From positions 4,786,868-4,850,867 of the forward strand of contig NZ_CP039252.1 in the NCBI RefSeq assembly GCF_004795855.1: a stretch of 64,000 bases of DNA. Reading direction: 5' to 3'. The notes under the pieces are model-generated. The model made no database searches. It had not been told where the DNA came from and was given only the letters and a program-made list of their open reading frames with translations. The first letter of the stretch is position 1. Each line of letters opens with the position of its first letter. The position numbers and the translations under genes were made by a program. The stretch is from Hydrogenophaga sp. PAMC20947 (GTDB lineage: Bacteria; Pseudomonadota; Gammaproteobacteria; Burkholderiales; Burkholderiaceae_C). Shown here piece by piece: positions 24,251 to 33,794 of this stretch.

Positions 24251-25164
24251 ACGCCCCCATCGATCCCATGCTGCTGGAAAGCGCCACGCCTTTCGACGCC
24301 AGCGAGACCGGCGTGAACTACGCCTACCTCGACGAGCGCACCAAGCGCATGATCCGCCGCGCCCTGCTCAAGGCGGTGGCCATTCCCGGTTACCAGGTGC
24401 CCTTCGGCTCACGCGAAATGCCTTTGCCTTACGGCTGGGGCACCGGCGGTATTCAGGTCACCGCCGCCGTGATCGGCCCGGACGACACCTTGAAGGTGAT
24501 CGACCAGGGCTCGGACGACACGGTCAATGCGGTGAACATCCGCCGCTTCTTTCAGCGCACCACCCACGTGCCGGTGACCACCCGCACCCGCGAGGCCACG
24601 CTGATCCAGACCCGCCACCGCATTCCGGAAACGCCGCTGGTGGAAGGGCAGGTGCTGGTGTACCAAGTGCCGGTGCCCGAGCCCATGCAGCGGCTGGAGC
24701 CGCGCGAAACCGAAACGCGCACGCTGCATGCGCTGGCCGAATACGGCCTGATGCACGTGAAGCTCTATGAAGACATCGCGCGCTACGGCCACATCGCCAC
24801 CACTTACGACTACCCCGTGATGGTGAACCACCGTTACCTGATGTCGCCCTCACCCATTCCCAAATTCGACAACCCCAAGATGCACATGAATCCAGCCTTG
24901 CAGCTCTTTGGCGCAGGCCGCGAAAAGCGCATCTATGCTGTGCCGCCCTACACGCCCGTGGAAAGCCTGGGCTTCGAAGACCATCCGTTCGAAATCCAGA
25001 AGTGGGATGCGGCCTGTGCGCTGTGCGGCGCAAAAGACACGTTTCTGGACGAGGTCATCACCGACGATGCCGGTGGCCGGATGCATGTGTGCTCCGACTC
25101 CGACTTCTGCCAGGAACAGCAGGACCGCCAATCGGCCATTTTCGACCTAGGGTCAGCCGCATGA
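24247..25164 (+). CDS. phnJ: C-P lyase, radical SAM subunit PhnJ
   Basis: 305 aa. The four key cysteines are C257, C260, C282 and C288, with spacing C-x2-C-x21-C-x5-C exactly as in E. coli PhnJ. There three hold the 4Fe-4S cluster and the last is the thiyl-radical residue. The N-terminal NYAYLDERTKRMIRRALLKAVAIPGYQVPF is also diagnostic. It breaks the carbon-phosphorus bond, giving the alkane and ribose cyclic phosphate. The stop overlaps the GNAT gene by ATGA. Confidence 0.97.
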   Translation: MNAPIDPMLLESATPFDASETGVNYAYLDERTKRMIRRALLKAVAIPGYQVPFGSREMPLPYGWGTGGIQVTAAVIGPDDTLKVIDQGSDDTVNAVNIRRFFQRTTHVPVTTRTREATLIQTRHRIPETPLVEGQVLVYQVPVPEPMQRLEPRETETRTLHALAEYGLMHVKLYEDIARYGHIATTYDYPVMVNHRYLMSPSPIPKFDNPKMHMNPALQLFGAGREKRIYAVPPYTPVESLGFEDHPFEIQKWDAACALCGAKDTFLDEVITDDAGGRMHVCSDSDFCQEQQDRQSAIFDLGSAA

Positions 25165-25607
25165 CGACCCAGATCCGGCAGGCCACCGAGAGCGATCTCG
25201 GCGATGTACTGGCCCTGTACGCACAACCTGCCATGGACGATGGCCAGGTGATGGACCTTGCTTCGGCGCAACAGGTGTTCGGCGAATTCGCGCGCTATCC
25301 CAACTACCGCCTGTTCGTGGCCTGCGGTGCGCAAGAGCAGGTGCTGGGCAGTTATGCGCTGCTGATCATGCCCAACCTGGCCCACCGCGGCACGCCGTCG
25401 GCGGTGGTCGAAGACGTGGTGGTGAGCCCTCAGCACCAGGGCCAGGGCATCGGTCGCCAGATGATGAAACACGCCATGCGCCTGGCGCACGAGGCCGGTT
25501 GCTACAAGCTGGCGCTGTCTTCCAACATCAAACGGGCCAACGCACACGCTTTCTACCACTCGCTCGATTTTCGCAACCACGGCGTGAGTTTCAGCGTCGA
25601 GATCTGA
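25161..25607 (+). CDS. GNAT N-acetyltransferase in the phn operon (PhnO-like position)
   Basis: 148 aa. A GNAT fold with the acetyl-CoA loop VVSPQHQGQGIGRQMMKHAMRLA and a C-terminal SNIKRANAHAFYHSLDFRNHGVSFSVEI. The ATG at 25161 overlaps the phnJ stop. PhnO enzymes acetylate aminoalkylphosphonates so that C-P lyase can process them; the position between phnJ and phnK suggests the same here, though overall likeness to E. coli PhnO was not measured. Confidence 0.88.
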   Translation: MTTQIRQATESDLGDVLALYAQPAMDDGQVMDLASAQQVFGEFARYPNYRLFVACGAQEQVLGSYALLIMPNLAHRGTPSAVVEDVVVSPQHQGQGIGRQMMKHAMRLAHEAGCYKLALSSNIKRANAHAFYHSLDFRNHGVSFSVEI

Positions 25608-25608
25608 C

Positions 25609-26403
25609 ATGAGCACACCGATCAAAAGCCATCCCTCTCCCTTGCTGCGCGTGCGCAGCGTCTCCAAACGCTTTGGCCAGCAAGTGGCCTTGCACGAGGC
25701 TTCATTCGAACTCTGGCCCGGCGAAGTCGTGGCCATCGTGGGCGAATCGGGCTCGGGCAAAAGCACCCTGCTCAACACACTGGCCGCCCGCGCCCGGCCC
25801 GACAGCGGGCAGATCGAATTCCTGGGGCGCGACGGCGAAATGCGCGATGTGCATGCCATGAGCCAGGCCCAGCAGCGTTTGCTGGCGCGCACCGAATGGG
25901 GCTTTGTGCACCAGCACGCGGCCGATGGCCTGCGCATGGACGTGTCGGCCGGCGCCAACGTGGGCGAGCGGCTGATGAGCCTGGGTCAGCGCCACTACGG
26001 CCAACTGCGCACCACCGCCGAAGAATGGTTGCGCCGGGTCGAGATCGACCCCATCCGCATCGATGACGCGCCGCGCACGTTCTCCGGCGGCATGCGCCAG
26101 CGCCTGCAAATCGCCCGCAACCTTGTGACCCAGCCCAGGCTGGTGTTCATGGACGAACCGACCTCGGGGCTCGATGTGTCGGTGCAGGCGCGCCTGCTCG
26201 ATCTGCTGCGCCAGCTGACTCAACAGATGGACATGGCCGTGGTCATCGTTACCCACGACCTCGCCGTGGCGCGTTTGCTGGCCCACCGCATGGTGGTGAT
26301 GCAGCGCGGCCGTGTGGTCGAAACCGGCCTCACCGATCAGCTACTCGACGATCCCCAACACCCCTACACCCAATTGCTGGTGTCTTCTGTATTGCAACCA
26401 TGA
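25609..26403 (+). CDS. phnK: C-P lyase ATPase subunit PhnK
   Basis: 264 aa ABC-type protein. Walker A GESGSGKST, signature FSGGMRQRLQIARNL, Walker B LVFMDEPTSGLDVSVQ and H-loop VTHDLAVARLLAHRM are all present. The long insert naming MRDVHAMSQAQQRLLARTEWGFVHQHAADGLRMDVSAG is typical of PhnK. It docks on the PhnGHIJ core through PhnJ and is not a transporter ATPase. Begins 1 base after the GNAT stop. Confidence 0.95.
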   Translation: MSTPIKSHPSPLLRVRSVSKRFGQQVALHEASFELWPGEVVAIVGESGSGKSTLLNTLAARARPDSGQIEFLGRDGEMRDVHAMSQAQQRLLARTEWGFVHQHAADGLRMDVSAGANVGERLMSLGQRHYGQLRTTAEEWLRRVEIDPIRIDDAPRTFSGGMRQRLQIARNLVTQPRLVFMDEPTSGLDVSVQARLLDLLRQLTQQMDMAVVIVTHDLAVARLLAHRMVVMQRGRVVETGLTDQLLDDPQHPYTQLLVSSVLQP

Positions 26404-27116
26404 ACGATCCCATTCTTCACATGCAAGGCGTGGCCAAGCGCTTCACGCTGCACCACCAAAACGGCGCCGAATTGCGCGTGCTCGAGCGGGTCAACCTCGA
26501 CTTGCACGCGGGCGAATGCCTGGTGCTCGACGGTCCATCGGGCATGGGTAAAAGTACCTTGCTCAAACTGGTCTATGCGAACTACCGCGCCAGCGAGGGC
26601 CACATCGCAGTGCGCGAGTCCAACGGCGACACCCTGGATATCACTCACGCCGACCCGCGTGAGCTCGTGCGCATGCGGCGCGACACGGTGGGCTATGTGA
26701 GCCAGTTCCTGCGCGTGATCCCGCGCGTGGGGGCACTCGATGTGGTGGCCGAGCCCTTGCTGGAACCGATGCACCGCGATGCAGATGCGCTGGAAGCGGC
26801 CCGTGAGGCGGCGCGCCACTGGCTGACGCGCCTGCGCATTCCGGAGCGCCTGTGGTCATTGCCCCCAGCCACATTTTCGGGTGGCGAGCAACAACGCATC
26901 AACATCGCTCGCAGCCTGATCAAGCCACGCCCTCTGTTGTTGCTCGACGAACCCACAGCGTCGCTCGACAAAGCCAATACCCATACCGTGATTGAACTGA
27001 TCAACGAGGCCGTTGCGCACGGGGCAGCGCTCATGGGCATCTTTCACGACCCCGAGGTGGGCGCCGCTGTAGCGACTCGCCGGATAGATGTTGCCCAATT
27101 CAGGAGCGCCGCATGA
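26400..27116 (+). CDS. phnL: C-P lyase ATPase subunit PhnL
   Basis: 238 aa ABC-type protein: Walker A DGPSGMGKSTLLKL, signature FSGGEQQRINIARSL, Walker B LLLLDEPTASLDKAN, H-loop GIFHDPEV. PhnL binds PhnK on the core complex. It overlaps phnK and phnM by 4 bases at either end. Confidence 0.95.
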   Translation: MNDPILHMQGVAKRFTLHHQNGAELRVLERVNLDLHAGECLVLDGPSGMGKSTLLKLVYANYRASEGHIAVRESNGDTLDITHADPRELVRMRRDTVGYVSQFLRVIPRVGALDVVAEPLLEPMHRDADALEAAREAARHWLTRLRIPERLWSLPPATFSGGEQQRINIARSLIKPRPLLLLDEPTASLDKANTHTVIELINEAVAHGAALMGIFHDPEVGAAVATRRIDVAQFRSAA

Positions 27117-28261
27117 CCGCAACCGTTTTCCGCAATGCGCGCGTGGTGCTCGCCGACCAGGTGGTGCATGGCAGCGTTGCCACACGCGATGGCCTGATCG
27201 CCTCGATCGACAGCGGCTCAGGCGAGGTGGGGCACGACATGCAAGGCGACTTTTTGCTACCGGGCCTGGTGGAAATCCATACCGACAATTTCGAACGCCA
27301 CCTGATGCCACGCCCCAAGGTGCAATGGGCGGAAATGCCCGCGCTGCTGGCGCACGACGCCGAGGTGGCTGCCGCAGGTATCACCACCGTGTTCGATGCG
27401 CTGGGCGTTGGCGACGCCGACCCCGACAGCCTGCGCGGCAGCACTTGGCACGGCGTGCTCGACACGATCGACACCTGCGCTCGCGAAGGCCTGCTGCGCG
27501 CCGATCACCACCTGCATGTGCGCTGCGAGCTGCCCGCACCCAACACCATCGATTTGTTCGAGCCCTTTCACGGGCACCAGCGCCTCTCGCTGATTTCGCT
27601 CATGGACCACACACCCGGCCAGCGCCAGTGGGAAGACATCGAGCAGGCTCGCGTGTACTACACCGGAAAAAAGGGCTGGAGCCTGGAGAAGTTTTTGCAC
27701 CAGGTTGAATGGGCGGCGGAGCTGCAAGCGCGCTACGCCGAGCCGCACCGCCAGTACTTTGTGGACCACTGCCGCGAACACAGCATCGCGCTGGCCAGCC
27801 ACGACGACACCACCGAAGCCCACGTGGTGCAGGCGCATAGTGAAGGCGCCAGTGTGAGCGAATTTCCCACCACCGTGGTGGCCGCGAAGGCGGCGCGTGC
27901 GCGCGGGCTGTTTACTGTGATGGGCGGGCCCAACGTGGTGCGCGGCGGATCGCACTCGGGCAACGTGGCCGCCGCCGAACTGGCGCGCATGGGCCTGCTC
28001 GACATTCTGTCGTCCGACTACGTGCCGGGCAGCTTGCTGAGCGCCGTGGTGCGCCTGGTAAACGACGGCATTCTGGACATGCCCTCGGCGGTGAATACCG
28101 TGAGCCGTAACCCGGCAAAAGCCTGTGGCCTGAACGACAGGGGCGAGATTGCTCCAGGCCTTCGTGCCGATCTGGTGCAAATGCGTTTGGTTAAGTTGCC
28201 CAACGGCCAGCAGCAGGCGGTGGTGCGCAGCGTCTGGCGCGAAGGCCAACGCGTTCTCTGA
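27113..28261 (+). CDS. phnM: RPnTP hydrolase PhnM (amidohydrolase family)
   Basis: 382 aa. Metal-binding motifs of the amidohydrolase fold are visible: [19 protein letters not shown], later [18 protein letters not shown] and [14 protein letters not shown]...[14 protein letters not shown]. It removes pyrophosphate from ribose-1-methylphosphonate 5-triphosphate to give the PhnJ substrate. Overlaps phnL; a gap of 104 bases with a candidate PhnF operator separates it from phnC. Confidence 0.96.
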   Translation: MTATVFRNARVVLADQVVHGSVATRDGLIASIDSGSGEVGHDMQGDFLLPGLVEIHTDNFERHLMPRPKVQWAEMPALLAHDAEVAAAGITTVFDALGVGDADPDSLRGSTWHGVLDTIDTCAREGLLRADHHLHVRCELPAPNTIDLFEPFHGHQRLSLISLMDHTPGQRQWEDIEQARVYYTGKKGWSLEKFLHQVEWAAELQARYAEPHRQYFVDHCREHSIALASHDDTTEAHVVQAHSEGASVSEFPTTVVAAKAARARGLFTVMGGPNVVRGGSHSGNVAAAELARMGLLDILSSDYVPGSLLSAVVRLVNDGILDMPSAVNTVSRNPAKACGLNDRGEIAPGLRADLVQMRLVKLPNGQQQAVVRSVWREGQRVL

Positions 28262-28336
28262 CCCATAAACCTCGCTTTGACGCGCAATCTTCCCCATTCT
28301 GTCAACGAACTTTCACATTGCATCGCGACACTGTGT

Positions 28337-28346
28337 TGTCTAGACA
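28337..28346. promoter_or_regulatory. Candidate PhnF operator 2 (ahead of phnC)
   Basis: TGTCTAGACA is a perfect 10-base palindrome, extended as TTGTCTAGACAG, 19 bases ahead of the phnC start. It matches nine of ten positions of the site in the phnF-phnG gap, suggesting that phnCDE has its own PhnF-controlled promoter. Confidence 0.6.
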
Positions 28347-28365
28347 GATTCCTGAGGAAATGACC

Positions 28366-29223
28366 ATGACCATTCGCATTCGCAGCCTGAACAAGCACTT
28401 CGCCAATGGCAAGCACGCTCTTCGGAATATCAATCTGGAAATTGCACAGGGCGAGATGGTGGCCTTGATTGGCGCCTCGGGATCGGGCAAGTCCACCTTG
28501 CTGCGCCATGTGGCCGGCCTGATGTCGGCCGATGCAGATGCGGGCTCCTGTATCGAGATCAATGGCCGCTGCGTACAGCGCAGTGGCCTCATCCAACCGG
28601 ACGTGCGCGCGATCCGTTCGGAAGTGGGATTTGTTTTCCAGCAGTTCAATCTGGTGGACCGCCTGCCGGTATTGGTCAATGTGTTGGTCGGGCGTTTGCA
28701 CCGTATGCCGTTCTGGCGCAGTGGTCTGCGCTGGTTCAGCCGCCAGGAAAAAGCGCTGGCCCTCGAAGCGCTTTCCCGTGTGGGCATTTCAGAGTGCCAC
28801 GCCCAGCGCGCTTCCACACTGTCCGGTGGCCAGCAACAGCGTGCGGCCATCGCCCGCACGTTGGTTCAGGGCGCCAAAGTGGTGTTGGCTGATGAGCCCA
28901 TTGCCTCGCTCGACCCCGAGTCTTCCCGAAACGTCATGGACATCCTGGCCCGCATTTGCCGTGAAGACGGCAGCACCGTGGTGGTGTCGCTGCATCAGGT
29001 GGACATGGCCATGCGGTTTTGCACGCGTGTGGTGGCGTTGCGCGACGGCGAGGTGGTGTACGACGGCCCGGCCAAAGCGCTGAGTCAGCGGCTGCTGCGC
29101 GAGCTCTACGGCATGCAGGCCGATGAGCTGTTGCATGGCATGGAGCTGCCCGCTGCCCTGCACCCCGTTCCTGCTGCCAAGCCCGAGGTGGCATGGCCGC
29201 ATCCGTTGCCCCGCGCGGCTTGA
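28366..29223 (+). CDS. phnC: Phosphonate ABC transporter ATP-binding protein PhnC
   Basis: 285 aa. Walker [10 protein letters not shown], signature [15 protein letters not shown], Walker [17 protein letters not shown]. The start is one of two nearby ATGs (28360 and 28366); the second has the better spacing from the GAGGA site. It energises phosphonate uptake with PhnD and PhnE. It is followed by phnD after 56 bases. Confidence 0.94.
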   Translation: MTIRIRSLNKHFANGKHALRNINLEIAQGEMVALIGASGSGKSTLLRHVAGLMSADADAGSCIEINGRCVQRSGLIQPDVRAIRSEVGFVFQQFNLVDRLPVLVNVLVGRLHRMPFWRSGLRWFSRQEKALALEALSRVGISECHAQRASTLSGGQQQRAAIARTLVQGAKVVLADEPIASLDPESSRNVMDILARICREDGSTVVVSLHQVDMAMRFCTRVVALRDGEVVYDGPAKALSQRLLRELYGMQADELLHGMELPAALHPVPAAKPEVAWPHPLPRAA

Positions 29224-29279
29224 GCCGCTCGCTGGGATTTCTTTCACCCCTTTATTTTTCAATCCATCTGGAACGCAAC

Positions 29280-30224
29280 ATGATTAAACATACCCTCGCC
29301 GCCGTTGCCCTTGGCCTGTCGATGACAGCCGCTTTGGCCGAAGACATCAACTTCGGTTTGATTTCCACCGAAGCCTCTACCAATCTGAAGTCCGACTGGC
29401 AACCGCTGTTCGATGACATGGTCAAACAAACCGGCCTGACCATCAAGCCCTTCTTCGCCTCCGACTACGCCGGTGTCATCGAAGGCATGCGCTTCAACAA
29501 AGTGCAAGTGGCCTGGTTCGGCAACAAGTCGGCCATGGAAGCGGTGGACCGCGCCAACGGCGAAATCTTCGCCCAGATGGTCAACGCCGACGGCACCGAA
29601 GGCTACTACTCGCACATGATCGTCAACGCCGACAGCCCGCTCAAGTCGCTGGACGACATCCTGAAAAACGGCAAGAACCTGAGCTTCAGCAACGGTGACC
29701 CGAACTCCACTTCTGGCTTTCTGGTGCCCGGCTACTACGTGTTCGCCCGCAACAAGATCGATGCCAAGTCTTACTTCAAAGTGGTGCGCAGCGCGAACCA
29801 CGAAGCCAACGCCCTAGCCGTGGCCAACAAGCAGGTTGATGTGGCCACCAACAACAGCGAAAACCTGGAAAAGATCCACGAGCGCCAGCCTGAGAAATTC
29901 AAGAACATCCGCGTGGTTTGGACCTCGCCTTTGATCCCTCTGGATCCCCTGGTCATGAGCAAGAACGTGTCGCCCGAAGCCAAGGCCAAGATCAAGGCCT
30001 TCATCTACGGCTACGGCAAAACCGATGCCCACGAAAAGGAAGTGTTGATGAAGATTTCCAAGCTCTCCGGCTTCAAGCCTTCGAGCAACGACCAGCTCAA
30101 GCCCATCCGTGAGCTCGCCCTGTTCAGCCAGCGCAACAAGATCGAAGCCGACACCACGCTGGAAGCCAATGACAAGGCCGCCAAGCTGGCAGAGCTCGAC
30201 CAGAAGCTGGCCGCGTTGAAGTAA
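29280..30224 (+). CDS. phnD: Phosphonate ABC transporter substrate-binding protein PhnD
   Basis: 314 aa. A signal peptide of about 20 residues (MIKHTLAAVALGLSMTAALA) shows export to the periplasm. The mature sequence (EDINFGLISTEASTNLKSDWQPLFDDMVKQTGL, FASDYAGVIEGMRFNKVQVAWFGNKSAMEA) is typical PhnD; the STSG segment (PNSTSGFLVPGYYV) is the phosphonate-binding loop. Confidence 0.95.
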   Translation: MIKHTLAAVALGLSMTAALAEDINFGLISTEASTNLKSDWQPLFDDMVKQTGLTIKPFFASDYAGVIEGMRFNKVQVAWFGNKSAMEAVDRANGEIFAQMVNADGTEGYYSHMIVNADSPLKSLDDILKNGKNLSFSNGDPNSTSGFLVPGYYVFARNKIDAKSYFKVVRSANHEANALAVANKQVDVATNNSENLEKIHERQPEKFKNIRVVWTSPLIPLDPLVMSKNVSPEAKAKIKAFIYGYGKTDAHEKEVLMKISKLSGFKPSSNDQLKPIRELALFSQRNKIEADTTLEANDKAAKLAELDQKLAALK

Positions 30225-30278
30225 CTCTCCGTCTTGACTGGCGCCAGAAAAGTGAGCAAGCCTGTGTCGCAATTGACC

Positions 30279-31076
30279 ATGAGCCATCCGCAAATGGCCG
30301 CCTTGGTGCAGGCTGCTTCGCCCAGGCGCAGCCTTTTGTCCTATGCCTCCTGGGTGGCCATCCTTCTGATTCTCGCGGGGTCCTGGCAGGGGGCGGACAT
30401 GCGTCCGCTGGATCTCTGGCACGACAAGGGCAACATGGCGGAGTACGCCAGCGAGTTCTTTCCGCCCAATTTTTCGCAGTGGCGTTACTACGTTGAAGAA
30501 ATGGTGATCACGCTGCAGATCGCCGTCTGGGGCACGGCGTTGGCGGTGGTCAGCGCGGTGCCGTTGAGCCTGCTGGCTTCGTCCAACATCACGCCGTGGT
30601 GGGTACACCAGCCGGTGCGCCGCGTGCTCGACGCGTTCCGCGCCATCAACGAAATGGTTTTTGCCATGTTGTTCGTGGTTGCGGTGGGCCTGGGACCGTT
30701 TGCCGGCGTGCTTGCCTTGTGGATTCACACCACGGGCATTCTGGCTAAGCTGTTTTCTGAAGCTGTGGAGGCCATCGATCCGCAGCCGGTCGAAGGGATC
30801 CGGTCCACCGGTGCTTCGGCGCTGCATGAGATCGTTTACGGCGTGATACCTCAAGTGATGCCACTGTGGGTCTCTTTCACGCTCTATCGCCTGGAGTCCA
30901 ACGTGCGATCGGCTTCTGTCGTGGGCATGGTGGGTGCAGGGGGTATTGGGGTGGTGCTGTGGGAAATTATCCGCAGCTTTCAATACGCCGAAACCGCAGC
31001 CGTGATGATCATCATCGTGGCCTCGGTCAGCCTGATCGATGTGCTGTCGGCCCAGGTGCGCAAGCTCATGATTTGA
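30279..31076 (+). CDS. phnE: Phosphonate ABC transporter permease PhnE
   Basis: 265 aa from the chosen ATG; in-frame GTG (30252) and TTG (30234) starts are possible and no ribosome site decides between them. About six membrane segments, with the permease EAA-like loop [32 protein letters not shown] that contacts Phn[14 protein letters not shown] near the N-terminus is typical of PhnE. Confidence 0.93.
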   Translation: MSHPQMAALVQAASPRRSLLSYASWVAILLILAGSWQGADMRPLDLWHDKGNMAEYASEFFPPNFSQWRYYVEEMVITLQIAVWGTALAVVSAVPLSLLASSNITPWWVHQPVRRVLDAFRAINEMVFAMLFVVAVGLGPFAGVLALWIHTTGILAKLFSEAVEAIDPQPVEGIRSTGASALHEIVYGVIPQVMPLWVSFTLYRLESNVRSASVVGMVGAGGIGVVLWEIIRSFQYAETAAVMIIIVASVSLIDVLSAQVRKLMI

Positions 31077-31087
31077 AGAAACTTGAC

Positions 31088-31639
31088 ATGTCACTTTCAT
31101 TGAACGACATCGAACACATCTTTCTGATGCGTGGCAAGAGCCAATATGGCTCAGAAGCCGTGAATCAGTTGGAGCACGCGCTGCAATGCGCCGAGCTGGC
31201 CGAGGCCAACCAGGAAACGCCAGAGACGATCGCGGCTTGCCTGTTGCACGATCTGGGTCATTTGCTGGCGGCGGAGCGCGCCGGCACCCGGGACCACGAC
31301 GCGCACACCGATGACCTGCATCAGTATGTGGCGTTGCCGTTTTTGCGGCAGCACCTTCCGGAGGCGGTGCTGGAGCCGATCCGGCTGCACGTCGATGCCA
31401 AGCGATACCTGTGCCACAAGGATCCACCGTATTGGAACACCTTATCCCCGGCTTCCAAATACAGCCTCGAACAACAAGGTGGGGCCTTCAATGCGCATGA
31501 AGCGCGCGCTTTTTCCTTGCTGGCATTTGCGCAGGAGTCGACGCGGCTGCGCCGGTACGACGATCTGGCGAAAGTCCCCGGGCGAACCGATTTGCCACCG
31601 CTCTCGCGCTACACCGCCATCCTCTCCAAGTGGTTCTGA
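31088..31639 (+). CDS. PhnZ-like HD-domain mixed-valence diiron oxygenase
   Basis: 183 aa, cytoplasmic. HD residues are visible as H30 (QLEHALQCAE), H54-D55 and H58 (CLLHDLGH), and DHDAHTDD. Y20 and E23 (QYGSE) have the same three-residue spacing as Tyr24/Glu27 of PhnZ, which gate its active site. PhnZ uses oxygen to cleave 2-amino-1-hydroxyethylphosphonate to glycine and phosphate. The usual partner PhnY, a 2-oxoglutarate dioxygenase, is absent from the window. It follows phnE by 11 bases, at the end of the operon. Confidence 0.85.
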   Translation: MSLSLNDIEHIFLMRGKSQYGSEAVNQLEHALQCAELAEANQETPETIAACLLHDLGHLLAAERAGTRDHDAHTDDLHQYVALPFLRQHLPEAVLEPIRLHVDAKRYLCHKDPPYWNTLSPASKYSLEQQGGAFNAHEARAFSLLAFAQESTRLRRYDDLAKVPGRTDLPPLSRYTAILSKWF

Positions 31640-31720
31640 GTAGGGTCTTCAAGCCTGCACCCAGGCGTTGATCGGTAGTCTTATCGCGCGATCAAGTTGC
31701 TGAGCACAATTTAGGCTGCG

Positions 31721-33259
31721 TCAGTGCGTTATCTGAACTTCGGACCGACCGGTAAGCACACCTTGCAAAAACGCGATCAGGCTGGCATCTGCGTTGAGAG
31801 ATCGCAGCAGCGTGATGGCTTGCCGTAAGTCTCTGTCCGCACCCACGCGGGTCTGAACAGCGGTTGCTTTCCGTGCCAACTGGGAGCCGGTTTCTGGAGG
31901 AAGCACAACACCCAGCATTTCTGCTGCATAGCGGGCCCGCTTTGCTTGAAGGCGGGATCGATGGATCAGCTCAACGGGGGCACCGAATTCGGCGCTGGCT
32001 TTTAGCGAGCGCTCCAGACGTCGCCGCAGAGTTGTCATGCGGTCGTGTGCCCATTGGCTGGTTTTCGCCTTCTTCCCCTTCGTCTTTCGAGCGACCGCAG
32101 GCGTGCTTTGCACGCCTGCGAGTTCAAACATCGCTTGCGACAAACCGACAAGCGCAGCACCTGTCACAGGCGAAGCCAGTTGAGACCTGAGCTGGGCACG
32201 CCGATGTGATCGGGCTTGGTCGATCCGAGCAATGGCCTTGTCGGCGATCCGCAGGCGCTCGTTTCCACCGTCAAGGAATGCGGGCAACCATGATGCCAAG
32301 GTGTCGCATCGCAGCACATCCAGATCTCGGAGCAGCCCCAGTTCATTCAACAGCGGTTTCAATCCCTCAAATTCAGGCATTCGGGGCAGCCAGGGCGAAA
32401 ACAGCCACTTTGCGCTGCGCCAGCGTCTCCATCCCACCCTGGCTTGATGAACCAGTTCTGGATCGTCTGAAGCTGTCAGTCCCGACAGGTTGCGCGTGAG
32501 GTGTTCATACGTTTCCGCGAAGGCTGCTTGGGCGGCTTCAATTGGGCTGACCCGTTTGTCCAGATGGATCATTTGCGCTCGTCTGGGCGCTTGAGTGCGG
32601 CCTCGCGTGAGTTGATAGCCGCGCTCTGCCTTGCTGGCATCGCAGGGCAAAACTGCGATGGAATGTGCAATTGTTTGCGCCAATGCAAACAACGACTCTT
32701 CTGGTCCGCTCTTGAGTTCGAGCTCAAGTTCCAATATCGGAAGGCTCCGCCCCTCGGCGACTATTTCGCCCACATCGAACGCGACCTCGATCGAGGCGCC
32801 GCGGTAGCGCTGCAGCTGCCAGGTGGTGCGGCGGCAGCGGGTTTCGAAACAAGGGCGAAGGGCGGCAAAAAGGTGGCCATCGGCATCCAGATGGCTCCAT
32901 GGCGTTTTACGCAGAGCGGTTTCGTTGAGTGACCCGATGGTCACGCGGCTTTCCCATTCGCCCCGTTCACTCAAGCCACCCAGGGAAGTCCCCGCAGACT
33001 TGAACGTTTGAATCCATTCACCATCTGGCACAAAGCCTGGCATGACGCTTTTCCAAGGCGCGTCGCTCACACAACGCAAGCGAAGCGCGCTGCGTTGCTC
33101 GCGCAATGTTTCCTCTGGCGTGTCGAAATAGCGGTTCCACAGCCATTGGCTTTGCGACTTGCGGCGTGCCAAGACGGGAAGACCGCGCAATCGGCCTTCT
33201 ATCTCCGATGCATCTGCCCCAGGCAACAGGAGTTTGAGCTCGATCTCAGTGTTTGACAT
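31721..33259 (-). CDS. CYTH-CHAD domain protein
   Basis: 512 aa. The CYTH domain opens with the triphosphate-tunnel motif EIELKLLLPG at residues 5-14 and runs to about residue 200. The CHAD domain follows, with HQARVGWRRWRSAKW and later IHRSRLQAKRARYAAEML: conserved His and basic residues for polyphosphate binding. Such proteins hydrolyse inorganic triphosphate or bind polyphosphate granules. The ATG at 33259 begins the CYTH motif and has AGGCGAG ahead; the frame extends upstream but is not family-like. It is convergent with the phn operon. Confidence 0.9.
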   Translation of the reverse strand: MSNTEIELKLLLPGADASEIEGRLRGLPVLARRKSQSQWLWNRYFDTPEETLREQRSALRLRCVSDAPWKSVMPGFVPDGEWIQTFKSAGTSLGGLSERGEWESRVTIGSLNETALRKTPWSHLDADGHLFAALRPCFETRCRRTTWQLQRYRGASIEVAFDVGEIVAEGRSLPILELELELKSGPEESLFALAQTIAHSIAVLPCDASKAERGYQLTRGRTQAPRRAQMIHLDKRVSPIEAAQAAFAETYEHLTRNLSGLTASDDPELVHQARVGWRRWRSAKWLFSPWLPRMPEFEGLKPLLNELGLLRDLDVLRCDTLASWLPAFLDGGNERLRIADKAIARIDQARSHRRAQLRSQLASPVTGAALVGLSQAMFELAGVQSTPAVARKTKGKKAKTSQWAHDRMTTLRRRLERSLKASAEFGAPVELIHRSRLQAKRARYAAEMLGVVLPPETGSQLARKATAVQTRVGADRDLRQAITLLRSLNADASLIAFLQGVLTGRSEVQITH

Positions 33260-33332
33260 GGCTCGCCTTTGAAATACAGCATCAGTCTGGACAGTTGACA
33301 GCGGCTGGCGTGTCTTTGACCATTTGGCCTGG

Positions 33333-33794
33333 CTACACAGTATCAACCCACTGCAGCAAAGGTTGCCAGTCTTCTCTTTCGTGCGTTGCCAAGGATGGGC
33401 TGACATCAAAAATGCTCGCTCCGGCTTCAGCCACCCGACCATACAACTGGCTAGGCCGGATCATCGTCAAGGTCTCGAAACCTTGCGCTGGCAGAAACGC
33501 ACGCAGTTGATTGGCCGCCAGGGTGCGGGGATCCACCCGCATGCCCACCAGTGCCACTTCGGCTTTGCCATGGCTGACGGCTTTGATCGCCTCAAGTTGT
33601 TCCAAAAACAGCTGGGTGGCCCAAAGGTCAAAGGGCGAAGCCTGAATCGGCACGATGATGCGGGAGGACACCTTGACAATTTGCGCCAGCGATTTGCCCG
33701 TCAACCCGGCTGGCGTGTCAAGGATCGCGTGGGTGACCCCTTTGTGCAGCTGACGCTCGACCGCGGTTTGTCGGGGTGACCTATGGCCTGCCAA
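33333..33794 (-). pseudogene. ParA-family ATPase, N-terminally truncated
   Basis: About 150 codons match the C-terminal two thirds of a ParA/Soj-type protein: the Walker B-like DTPAGLTGKSLAQIVKVSSRIIVPIQASPFDLWAT and a C-terminal VALVGMRVDPRTLAANQL...RPSQLYGRVAEAGASIFD. The first 55 or so residues, including the KGGVGKT deviant Walker A, are missing. The frame upstream meets a stop within about 10 codons, and no ATG with a ribosome site is available (the first codon is TTG). It therefore cannot bind ATP and is most likely a remnant. No parB or origin is nearby. Confidence 0.75.

Noticed and set aside
25161-25607. Calling the GNAT gene phnO outright
   Set aside because: Fold and position fit, but similarity to characterised PhnO could not be measured here, so no symbol was given.
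31640-31720. TTGATCG...CGATCAA inverted repeat between the convergent phn and CYTH-CHAD genes as a terminator
   Set aside because: The stem is only 7 bases with a long loop and no T-run on either side.
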